A stretch of DNA of 64,000 nucleotides from Bordetella genomosp. 12 (lineage in GTDB: Bacteria; Pseudomonadota; Gammaproteobacteria; Burkholderiales; Burkholderiaceae_B): contig NZ_NEVU01000003.1 of the NCBI RefSeq assembly GCF_002261355.1, forward strand, positions 186,001-250,000, in the 5' to 3' direction. A program made the translations under genes and the position numbers. Positions within the stretch are counted from its first letter, which is position 1. Each line of letters starts with the position of its first letter. The notes beneath the pieces were generated by a model. It saw nothing but the letters and a program-made list of their open reading frames with translations, made no database searches and was not told where the DNA came from. Below are positions 16,293-24,900 of the stretch, one piece after another.

Positions 16293-17435
16293 TTAGGGTT
16301 TGACGCGGTCTTCGTCGGTCAGCGGCGCGCCGAGATCGCGCTCGTCCATCTCCCAGATCACCATGCGCGGCGGGCTTTGCTTCCAGGCAGGACTTTTGAA
16401 GTAGGCCTGGGCCGCGCCGCCGAATTTGCCGCCGTCGCGCGCGAAATTGCCTACGGTCACACCCAGCTCCCGGGACAGTTGCGGCAGAAACTCCGAGGTG
16501 CGCGAGAAAGAGGTGCCGACCAGCGCCAGCGACGGCAACGCGCTGTCGCCGAAGAGATCGTCGGCAACCTTGGCCGCCGCAGCGGCGGCCGGCGTATAAC
16601 GATGCTGCACCACTTTCTCCGGCTGCGGCTGCCATGCCAGCGGCAGCCAATCCACCCCCGCCAGGCGCACCAGATCTCCGGGACGCTCGGCGGCGGGCAG
16701 CGCCGAGACCTCCCATTGCTGAGGTGCCTGCAAGCCCACGCCGCTGGCTCGCACCTGCCCGGCCACGGCGCGCGCCGCAGCGCCCGCCCCGCCCTCGGTC
16801 CAGTGCGAATCGTTGCGGTAATAGGCTTGCTGCTCAACCGCACTGAGGGCGGCGTTCAGGTCCACGGTCCGCACACTCTCGGCCCGCATGACATCCAGCC
16901 AACGCGCGTACCTGTCCTGAAACGACGCGGAGCGGTGCAGACCGCACAAGCGGTCGGCCTCGATCCGGCTTTTATCGGGCACCACGGCAACCAGCAGCTC
17001 GATGCCGCGCGCGGCCAGGGCGTCACGCGTGGCCACGACGATGCGGGCCCGCTCGGCCTGATTCTTGTCGGCGTCGGGATGCGGTTGCAGCTCGTCAGCC
17101 AGGAACAGCCAGCCGGCGCATCCCTGGCGCACGCGCGGCCCCAGATCGCGCAGCATCAACCACCCCAGCCCGCGCTGCAAGCGGGCCGCCTCCGAACTGA
17201 AGGTCATATCGGCCAGCCGCTCTGACAAGTCGTGCGTCACGCCGCCTTCAAGCAGGCGCGACAAGGACACATCCTCAGGCAACACATCATGCTGGGCGCT
17301 CCACCAGGCATTGCTCAGCCAGGCGCAAGCCATGAACAGCACCAGCGCGACGCCAGCAAGCCGGCTGGCGCGGCGGTTGGCCGCCGTGGCATGCGCGACG
17401 GGCGGTCCGGCGGGGGTATCGTGATGGACGCTCAT
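16293..17435 (-). CDS. wssI: AlgJ/AlgX-like cellulose O-acetyltransferase component (WssI-like)
   Basis: 380 residues from ATG 17435. One N-terminal membrane anchor (about residues 27-45, LAGVALVLFMACAWLSNAWW) is followed by a periplasmic SGNH-like domain of the AlgJ/AlgX/PatB kind. GWLFLADELQP opens the domain. The catalytic Asp-His pair is in YYRNDSHWTEGG and the nucleophilic Ser is in LVGTSFSR. The domain would pass acetyl groups delivered by the MBOAT protein to the glucan. It starts 4 bp after the stop of that MBOAT gene, so the two are translationally linked. In Pseudomonas fluorescens SBW25 the equivalents are WssH-WssI, acetylating cellulose. It is the last gene of the locus and is convergent with LysR. 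Confidence 0.85.
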   Translation of the reverse strand: MSVHHDTPAGPPVAHATAANRRASRLAGVALVLFMACAWLSNAWWSAQHDVLPEDVSLSRLLEGGVTHDLSERLADMTFSSEAARLQRGLGWLMLRDLGPRVRQGCAGWLFLADELQPHPDADKNQAERARIVVATRDALAARGIELLVAVVPDKSRIEADRLCGLHRSASFQDRYARWLDVMRAESVRTVDLNAALSAVEQQAYYRNDSHWTEGGAGAAARAVAGQVRASGVGLQAPQQWEVSALPAAERPGDLVRLAGVDWLPLAWQPQPEKVVQHRYTPAAAAAAKVADDLFGDSALPSLALVGTSFSRTSEFLPQLSRELGVTVGNFARDGGKFGGAAQAYFKSPAWKQSPPRMVIWEMDERDLGAPLTDEDRVKP

Positions 17436-17439
17436 CGGC

Positions 17440-18849
17440 TCAGAACTGGAAGTAAAGGAAAGGCACCGCACCACGCGCGGCGATCAGTGCGTAGGCCAGC
17501 AAAAAGCCGGCCACTGGCCAGGTGGCGCTGCAGGCAATGCGCAGCCACCCCGCCGGCCGGGATGTCCAGCGGGACTGAAACGCCGGCAGGATCACGCACA
17601 CCACGCCCAGCCCGGCGGCCAGCCAATGGGCGGGCCGCAAGACATAATTCAGGCTGTCGCCGAGCGCCAGTCCGTTCAGGCCGAACTGACCGCGGTACAT
17701 CGCCAGCGCGGCGTGGAAATCCGCCGCCCGAAAGATCGTCCAGGCCAACATGACAAACAGCAGCGTCAGCAGGCGCGACAACCATCCCGGCACGGCCGGC
17801 AGGCCATTGTTGCTCCAGGCGCGCGCCACCGACAGAGCAACCCCGTGACCCAACCCCCAGAGCAGGAAGTTCCAGCTTTCGCCACCGTGCCACAGACCGG
17901 CAATGCCCATGGTCAACAGCAGATTGCGATAGGTTTTCCAGACGCCCAGACGATTGCCGCCCATGGGGATGTAAAGATAATCGCGTATCCAGCTGGACAA
18001 GGACAAATGCCAGCGCCGCCAGAAATCCTGGATGCTGGAAGCCAGATAGGGATGGTTGAAGTTCTCCGGCAGGTGGAATCCCATCATCAAACCCAGCCCG
18101 ATCGCCATCGCACTGTAACCCGCGAAGTCAAAGAACAACTGCAGGGTGTAGGCGCCACAGCCTATCCACGCATCGGCCAGCGACGGCGCCGGCAGGGCGA
18201 ACGCCGCATCGACCACCGGGGCCAGCGTGTCGGCCACCAGGACTTTCATACTCATACCCACCATGAACCGGCGCGCGCCCAGGCAGAAATTCTGCCAGTC
18301 CATGGTGCGGTGGACCATTTCCTTTTCCACCCAGGCCCAGCGGATGATGGGGCCGGCGATCAACTGGCCGAACATCGCCTTGTAAGCCGCGAAGTCGATG
18401 AAGTTGCGCTCGGCGCGCACATCGCGGCGATAGACGTCGACCAGATAGGAGATGGCCTGCAGCACGAAGAAAGAAAGCCCGGCCGGCAGCGCCACCCGCT
18501 CCCAGGCCAGCGGCACCGCGCCGGCCATATGGGCGACATCGTTGACCGTGCTCACCAGGATGTTGGCATATTTGTACCAGCACAAGGCGGCCACATTGGC
18601 CACCAGAAGCAAGGTGAGCAAGACGCTGCGCCGATGGCCATCGCGGAATCGCTCCATGAGCAAACCGCCGGCCCACGCGACGACCGTCACGCCGACCAGC
18701 AGGAGCAGGTAGATGGGTTTGAGCCAGCTGTAGAAAGTCCAGCTGCCGATCAGAAGCACCAGATTGCGCGCCCGCTGCGGGGTCAACGCATAGATGACCA
18801 GAAACAGCGGCAGGAACAGCGTGAGAAATTCCAGGGATGCGAAGACCAT
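17440..18849 (-). CDS. wssH: MBOAT O-acyltransferase (AlgI/WssH-like)
   Basis: 469 residues with about ten membrane helices. It has the MBOAT signature FWRRWHLSLSSWIRDYLYIP and the catalytic His region MGIAGLWHGGESWNFLLWGL. It carries acetyl groups from the cytoplasm across the inner membrane for polysaccharide O-acetylation. The neighbours (WssI-like downstream; WssF- and WssG-like upstream beyond a reversed gene) assign it to cellulose acetylation rather than alginate. Because a rightward deacetylase gene separates it from wssG, wssH-wssI must have their own promoter in the 82-bp divergent gap. TATAAG-like sequence is present there on the minus strand, but no clear -35 is seen. Confidence 0.92.
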   Translation of the reverse strand: MVFASLEFLTLFLPLFLVIYALTPQRARNLVLLIGSWTFYSWLKPIYLLLLVGVTVVAWAGGLLMERFRDGHRRSVLLTLLLVANVAALCWYKYANILVSTVNDVAHMAGAVPLAWERVALPAGLSFFVLQAISYLVDVYRRDVRAERNFIDFAAYKAMFGQLIAGPIIRWAWVEKEMVHRTMDWQNFCLGARRFMVGMSMKVLVADTLAPVVDAAFALPAPSLADAWIGCGAYTLQLFFDFAGYSAMAIGLGLMMGFHLPENFNHPYLASSIQDFWRRWHLSLSSWIRDYLYIPMGGNRLGVWKTYRNLLLTMGIAGLWHGGESWNFLLWGLGHGVALSVARAWSNNGLPAVPGWLSRLLTLLFVMLAWTIFRAADFHAALAMYRGQFGLNGLALGDSLNYVLRPAHWLAAGLGVVCVILPAFQSRWTSRPAGWLRIACSATWPVAGFLLAYALIAARGAVPFLYFQF

Positions 18850-18931
18850 TGCGCTTGGGTTCTTATATCAATGAAGCCGTGCACGCGCGCAGGATGGCGC
18901 AAGCTCGCAGCCCAGGTTTAGAATTGCCGTC

Positions 18932-19795
18932 ATGATCCGCCGGACCCTCTCTTCCTACCCATCCTTGCTCGCATCGATCCGCCGGGTGATCGTTGTGGCC
19001 ATGCTGGGCCTGGCGGCCAGCCAGGCGGCGGCGCAGCAGGTCGCGATCACGTTCGATGACGGTTTCGACCCGCGTATCGAACCGCGCGCGGCGCGCTGGA
19101 ATGCGCACATATTGCAAACCCTGGCCCAGCACCATGTCCGCGCGATGATCTTCCCGGCCGGCGTGGCGGTGGACAGCCCCGCGGGGCTGGCCCTGGTGCG
19201 CGACTGGGGCAAGGCCGGTCACGCCATCGGCAACCACACCTATACGCACCAGGGGTACACCGACGGCACGACGGCAGAGGCGTTCATGCAAGACGTGGCG
19301 CGCGGCCAGGCCATGACGGACACCATGCCGGGCTGGTGCCCCCGGCTGCGTCTGCCTTACCTCAATGAAGGCAGCACGCCGGAGCGGCGCGAGCACTTGT
19401 ACCGTCTGCTGGCGCAGCAAGGTTATGGCATTGCGCCGGTCACGATCGGCATCGACGACTGGAACTACAGCGAACGCTTCGTTGCCGCGGCCAACAAAGA
19501 CCCCGCGCTGAATCTCGAACCCTATCGCAAGCCCTATCTGGACAGGCTGTGGCAGGAAGTCCAGACCCAGGAGGCGCACTGGCAGAAAACGCTCGGACGC
19601 AGCCCGGTTCACGTGCTGCTGCTGCATGCCAATGGGCTCAATGCCGTCATGCTGCCGGACATCCTGGCCCTGTTCGAAGCCCGGGGCTGGACGTTCGCCG
19701 ACCCCATCACGGCATTCTCCGACCCGATCTACCAGCGGCCCTACACCGGCACCGACGGCGCTCAGCACGCGCTGCCCATACCGGCCTGCCGCTAA
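18932..19795 (+). CDS. NodB-type polysaccharide deacetylase (CE4)
   Basis: 287 residues. A signal peptide (hydrophobic residues about 17-33, ending SQAAAQ) precedes a NodB domain with motif 1 TFDDGFDPR (catalytic base and metal Asp), motif 2 GNHTYTHQG (His-x3-His metal ligands) and a motif-3-like PRLRLPYLNEG. CE4 enzymes remove N- or O-acetyl groups using a divalent metal, here in the periplasm. It is the only rightward gene in the cellulose locus, set between wssG and wssH. An opposing role to the acetylation machinery (editing or removing acetyl groups) is an attractive inference, but many CE4 enzymes act on other glycans. No good ribosome-binding site is seen. Confidence 0.9.
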   Translation: MIRRTLSSYPSLLASIRRVIVVAMLGLAASQAAAQQVAITFDDGFDPRIEPRAARWNAHILQTLAQHHVRAMIFPAGVAVDSPAGLALVRDWGKAGHAIGNHTYTHQGYTDGTTAEAFMQDVARGQAMTDTMPGWCPRLRLPYLNEGSTPERREHLYRLLAQQGYGIAPVTIGIDDWNYSERFVAAANKDPALNLEPYRKPYLDRLWQEVQTQEAHWQKTLGRSPVHVLLLHANGLNAVMLPDILALFEARGWTFADPITAFSDPIYQRPYTGTDGAQHALPIPACR

Positions 19796-19832
19796 AGCGC
19801 GAGGGATCGCGGCAACGCGCCTGGCAAGCATG

Positions 19833-20504
19833 TCAACGCGCCACCGAGTCCGTCGCCTGGAAGATTCTCGACTGCTTGCCTTGCGGCACCAGAAACACGG
19901 TATAGCGCTGCCCGGCTTCCAGCGTGCCCATATCCAGCGCTTGCCCCACCGGCTGGCCAGCGCAGGATAGCTGCAGGCTCAGCGCGACAGGGTTGATCTG
20001 GCGGCGCCGCGATTCGCCCTGCGGCACCTGATCCAGCACCACGATGTTGCGGCCGGCGGCCAACAACGCGGCCGAAGCGCACTGCGCATCCAGGTTGTAA
20101 AACGCCACGGAGGCCTTCAGCGCGTTGAAGTCATCCGGCTGCTCGCGCACGATCACCGACTGCAACTTGCCCGCGCCATCCGGCAGGCCAACCACGCTGG
20201 CGAATTCCCCCGGCTGGACCGTGAGCGAGACGTTCTGTTTGGCGCCGCCCCGCTCCAGCACGCCCTCGATGGCCTTGCCCGCCCGGATCGGCAGGAAATC
20301 CGTGGCCGGTTTAGCCGCATCCAACGTCAGACGCGACTTCGAGCCCGTCGCTACCACGGCCAGCGGCTGCTCGCCGCCGTTGACGAAGCGCACAAAAGAA
20401 GAATCCTCGGCCGGGCCGGTTTCATACAGCGGCACTTCGGCCGCGCCGGCCGAGGCAGCCCAGAGCCCCGCGGTCAGCGCCAGCAGCATCAAGGTCTGTT
20501 TCAT
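19833..20504 (-). CDS. wssG: AlgF/WssG-like periplasmic acetylation protein
   Basis: 223 residues. Signal peptide MKQTLMLLALTAGLWAASAGA, then AEVPLYETGPAEDSSFVRFV, the beginning expected of AlgF-family proteins. Two beta-rich modules follow (LPIRAGKAIEGVLERGG; SVAFYNLDAQCASAALLAAG). AlgF-like proteins help O-acetylation in the periplasm as part of the AlgIJFX-type machine. The start ATG overlaps the stop of the upstream wssF-like gene as ATGA, indicating translational coupling. The family is recognised by overall pattern and context, so the exact name is moderately sure. Confidence 0.78.
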   Translation of the reverse strand: MKQTLMLLALTAGLWAASAGAAEVPLYETGPAEDSSFVRFVNGGEQPLAVVATGSKSRLTLDAAKPATDFLPIRAGKAIEGVLERGGAKQNVSLTVQPGEFASVVGLPDGAGKLQSVIVREQPDDFNALKASVAFYNLDAQCASAALLAAGRNIVVLDQVPQGESRRRQINPVALSLQLSCAGQPVGQALDMGTLEAGQRYTVFLVPQGKQSRIFQATDSVAR

Positions 20505-21163
20505 GGTTTTTTCAGCTCTTTGAGGGCGGGAGAGGCATTCAGGGCATCCGCGATCGCCTTGGCCCATGACGCGTAGCCTGCTTGCGTGAAATGTTGCCCA
20601 TCCAGCGTTGGCCATTGGCCCTGCTTGGAAAACTGCAAGGAGTCGATGTAGGCGCAGGGCGCGACGTTCGAGGCCAGAAAGCGCGACAACTCCACCGTGC
20701 GCGCGGCGTTCTTGCCATAAGGGCCGCCGTCCGTACCCCAGGCCGGCCCGACCCAGACGCAGGCCGTCTTCGTGGCCGCGATGGCTTTGGCCAGCCCCGT
20801 GGTTTCCTGCCACGCCCAAGTCTTGGGAAACACCGGCTTGGTGTACGAACCCATGGTGTCGCCGATGATCACGACCACCACATCAGGCTTGTCTTTCTGG
20901 ATCAGTTCTGCGATCGGCGTGGTGCGGGCCTCTTTGCCCATCAGCACCACCGGTTTGTTGTCGACCTGATCGGCCCCGCAGTCCACAGGCGTGGCCTTGA
21001 GCCACCGCGCCGGACTCGCTCCGCAGGCACCCACGGTGTGCACGTGCGCAGCCCCTTGTGCCAGCAAGGCTTGCTGCAAGGGTTCGCGCAAATGGTTGTT
21101 CAACGTCAGGTGGCTTTCACCGATGACCAGCAGGGACAGCCCCGCCAGGGTGGAAGTCAGCAT
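20501..21163 (-). CDS. wssF: WssF-like SGNH protein, second copy
   Basis: 220 residues from ATG 21163 with AAGGAG upstream. A short hydrophobic N-terminus (MLTSTLAGLSLLVIGESHL) contains the block I Ser as GESH. Block II-like VIIGDTMGSY and the catalytic Asp-His in LDGQHF complete an SGNH hydrolase triad. A Cys pair (CGASPARW, PVDCGADQ) suggests a disulfide in the periplasm. It is collinear over its whole length with the gene at 21213-21872, sharing FPKTWAWQ(E/Q)TT and KAIAATKTACVWVGP, so it is a tandem duplicate. Predicted role: acetyl transfer or esterase in cellulose acetylation, as for WssF of P. fluorescens. Confidence 0.8.
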   Translation of the reverse strand: MLTSTLAGLSLLVIGESHLTLNNHLREPLQQALLAQGAAHVHTVGACGASPARWLKATPVDCGADQVDNKPVVLMGKEARTTPIAELIQKDKPDVVVVIIGDTMGSYTKPVFPKTWAWQETTGLAKAIAATKTACVWVGPAWGTDGGPYGKNAARTVELSRFLASNVAPCAYIDSLQFSKQGQWPTLDGQHFTQAGYASWAKAIADALNASPALKELKKP

Positions 21164-21212
21164 GCTACAGCTCCTTGTCACTGCGCCCGGCTGGCGGCAG
21201 GGCGCCGAATTC

Positions 21213-21872
21213 TCATGGCTTCAGCGTTTTGACGCCTGGCAGTTGCACCAGTGCATCAGCGATCGCCTTGCCCCAATTGCGATAAGCGGTCGTCGTCAGA
21301 TGCTGACCATCCGTGCTGCCCCACTCGCCCGGCTTGGACATCTTGGTCGTGTCGATATACTCGCAAGGCGCGACATTGGTGGCCAGAAATCCGGAGACTT
21401 GCTGCACGCGCGCATACGTTTTGCCGTATTTGCCCCCTTCGCTGCCCCAGGGCGGACCCACCCATACGCAGGCGGTCTTGGTGGCGGCAATCGCCTTGGT
21501 CAAGGCCGTCGTCTGCTGCCAGGCCCAGGTCTTGGGAAAGACATCCTTGCCATAGCCGCCCATGGTGTCGCCCAGCACCACAATCACCAGATTCGGTTTG
21601 TCACTGGCCAGCAACTGCGCGATGGGCTTGGTGCTCGCGGTCTGTTTGCGCACCATGGGCGACTTGCCCATGCGCTCGGCGCCTCCGCAGTTGCCCGGCG
21701 TGGCAGTCACCCACTCCGCTGGCGTGGACCCGCACACACTGACCGTGTGCACTTGTGCGGCACCATTGGCCAGCAAATTGTCCTGCAGGGTATCGATCAG
21801 ATACCCGGGATAACCAAGATGGCTGTCGCCGACAACCAGGATGCTGAGGCCTGCTAGTACTGAAGCAATCAT
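21213..21872 (-). CDS. wssF: WssF-like SGNH protein, first copy
   Basis: 219 residues. MIASVLAGLSILVVGDSHLG carries the block I Ser as GDSH, VVLGDTMGGYG is block II/III-like, and STDGQHLT holds the catalytic Asp and His. The N-terminal hydrophobic stretch may be an anchor or an uncleaved signal. It is 29 bp downstream of bcsC and followed after 49 bp by its tandem paralogue. All three catalytic positions are intact in both copies, so neither looks like a decaying duplicate. Heteromeric function or different regiospecificity (for example O2, O3 or O6 of glucose) is possible but unproven. Confidence 0.8.
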   Translation of the reverse strand: MIASVLAGLSILVVGDSHLGYPGYLIDTLQDNLLANGAAQVHTVSVCGSTPAEWVTATPGNCGGAERMGKSPMVRKQTASTKPIAQLLASDKPNLVIVVLGDTMGGYGKDVFPKTWAWQQTTALTKAIAATKTACVWVGPPWGSEGGKYGKTYARVQQVSGFLATNVAPCEYIDTTKMSKPGEWGSTDGQHLTTTAYRNWGKAIADALVQLPGVKTLKP

Positions 21873-21901
21873 GTCTGCTTGACTCCTGAAAAGTGCCGCG
21901 C

Positions 21902-24900
21902 CTATCGGCTATAAGGCGAGCGGTACGGCACCACCGGCAGGTCCATGGAACGGGTCTGCGGATAAAACGAATAACGCAGATAAAGCCCGCCGGCCCACTG
22001 GCGGTAATCACTGGCGTTATCGGCCCCCACGCTCGCGCCGACGAACCAGTTATTCGCGAGCTGATACTCCGCCGCGGCCGACAGGCTGTAGCCGACGCCG
22101 GTCTTGGATTGACCGCCGTAGGTAGCACCCGTGCCCAGGCCCAGCGACGCGGCAGCCGCCTCGGCGGCCTGCTGGCGCGCGCTGCTGGTCGGGAAGTAGT
22201 CGGCGCCGCTCTCGCGGAAATGCTGCACACCGATCGAGCCTTGCAACTTGTAGCTGAAGCGATTGAAACGCTCCGCCCACGTGATCGGCACGCTCAATGC
22301 ATAGAACTCCTGCGGACTGAAATAACCGCCGTGGCCGTAGGTGAAGAAGCGCTCGTTGCGGTTGTAGAACGTGCCTCCCAGGTTCAGGCCGGCGGTCAGC
22401 AACCTGTCGGTATCACGGATGAGGTAGCGATAGACCCCGGCCCCCACCTCGGTGCGATTGTTCGACTGCACATGGCTGCCGTCCAGGTATTGCCACGACC
22501 CGTAGCCATAGACGCCGTAGGTCGGCTTGTCCACGCCGATCTGCCCCGACAGCCCGGTCGCCGTCACGCCGCCCCAGGTATCGCCCGTGCGGGAATCGCG
22601 GGTCCCGGCGAAAGACAGCAGGCTGTCTGTCACCGCGCGGCGCGACACACCGGCCGAATACCAGCTGCCCGCCTGCGGATCGATGGAGTCCTTCCAGTCG
22701 ACGCCGCCCACGACATTGTTGCGGGTGAAGCCCAAAGGCGTGGTCCCGATGTCGGCCGTCAAGTTCTTGGTTTCGTAGCCGACGGCCAGGCCTACGCCGC
22801 TGTCGCGCTGCGAACCGGGGCCGCCCACGGAGCCAGACTGCTGGGCCAAGGTCGCTTGCGGCCCACCGCCAAACTCGCTGCTGTGGTAGACGTCGCTGCC
22901 GACCGAACCGGCCTTGACCTGCACCGGCGTGACCCGCAGCACGAGCTTGCCCTCGCCCACCGGCATGCGGGCCTCGACGGGCTCCTGGATCAGGGTCAGG
23001 CGGCTGGTGCCATCCGTACCATTGTTCGACTGCACAAACGCGCCTACGCGAATCTCCGGTGAGCGCTCCTCGTGGATCTCGCGCAATTCGTTCTGCATCG
23101 CGCCCAGATCGGAAGCGGACCCTGCGGCGGGCTCGCCGCGCGGCGCGGCCGCGGCAACCGCAACCGGCACGGCCACCGACTGGGGCGCGGTGTTCGAACT
23201 CGGCACCGCGATGGCCTGAGCCGGCGCCGCGGCAGGCACCGGCTGCGGCGTGGCCGCAAAAGGCGTCTGCGCCGGGGCGGCCGCCGTCGGCGCCGCGGCA
23301 GGCGCGACGGGCTGCGGCATGGGCAAGGGATCGGGCCGCGCCAAGGCAACCGCTTGCGGCGCCGCGGGGGCGGGTGGAGTCGCTTGCGGGGCCGCCACCA
23401 CCATGGGTGGCGATACCGTCAGACCCGGCGTGCCCAACTCGGCCGTGGGCCGGCCGACCGGGGCGACGGCGAGCAAGGTCTCCGCCTGCTGGGCGCTGCC
23501 CGGCACGCTTTGCAGCGGCTGCTCCGGGCTTTCCGGCAACTCCTGCACGGTCGCGGCCAGCGCTTGCGAGGGCACGCCCGTGCGCGCCCGGAAGGGATTG
23601 TCCGTTGCGCCGGCATCCGGTTTGGCTGCAGCCAGCGCCACCTGCGTTTGCGGGGCTTGTTGCTTGGCGGCAATCGCGGCCGTCAACAGTTCCGCGGCTC
23701 GTCCGCTCTTGCCATTGGCGCGGTACACCCGCGCGGCGCCGGCCAGAATATCCGGGTCACTCGGCGCGGCGGCCACGGCGCGCTCCAGCGCGTCGTTGGA
23801 ATAGCGTGTCTTGCCCGCTTGCGAGGCCACTTGCGCCGCGCCCAGCAGCAAGGCGGGGTTCGCCGGATCATTGGCCAGCACTTTGTCGTACAAGGCGAGC
23901 GCCTTGCCGGCGTCGCCGGCTTCGGCATACATGCGCGCCAGCGCCGCCACGGCCAAGGGATCGTTGGGCCGCTTGTTCAAGGCCGGCGCCAGGGTGTCGT
24001 AGGCTTCGGCGAGCTCTCCGCGCTGACGCAGCAAGTCCGCCTGACGCACGGTGTACAGGAAGACCAGGTCTTCCTGCTGCCGGGCCTGGGCGGGCGTGAG
24101 CGGCATGGCCTGAAGCTGGCGCAGCACGCTGGCCGCCTCCGCATCCTGCTGCGTTTTGACCAGGAACGCGGCATACGGCAACAAGACGTCTGCGCGCTGG
24201 CCACCGGGCCCGGCCAACTGCTGGCGCATCAGGGCCGCGCCGCGTGCGGTGTCGCCCGCGTCGGCATAGGCCTGCGCCACCGCGCCGGCCAGGGCCGGAT
24301 TCTGCCGGGCTTGCGGCTCGAGACGCGCCAGCAAGGCTTGCGCCTGCTGCGTCTGGCCGCTTTTCCCCAGCTCGGAGGCTTGCCGCAGTTGCAGTTGAAA
24401 ATTGAGTTGCTGTTCCGTGCTGGCCATGGAGGAGGTCCGCGCCGAGGCCGGAATCCGCGCCAGGGTCTGCTGCGCCTGACCCCAATCGCCCATTTGCATG
24501 GACAACAAGGTGCTGGCATAGAGCGCGTCGGGCTGGTCGGGATTGGCCGCGAGCAGTTCGTCGACCACGCGCCGCGCTTCGGTCCGCTTGCCGTTATCCA
24601 GATAATGCCGGGCCAGCTCCAACCGCAGCCAAGGATTCGCGCCATCGTCGCGCACCGCGTCTTCCAGCACGCGCCGCGCGCCTTCGGTGTCGCCCCGCGC
24701 CGTGGCGGCCTTGGCCTTGCCGGCGGCGACCTCGGCCCGAACCTGCGGCAAATCGCCCAGCGCAGCACGCTGCGACGGGCTCAAACTCTCGACCAGCTTG
24801 ACGGCCTGATCGGCGCGGCCCGTCTGGGACAGGACACCCGCCAGACCGCGGATGGCATCGCGGTTGCTCTTATCGGTGGCCAGGACGGACCGATAGGTTT

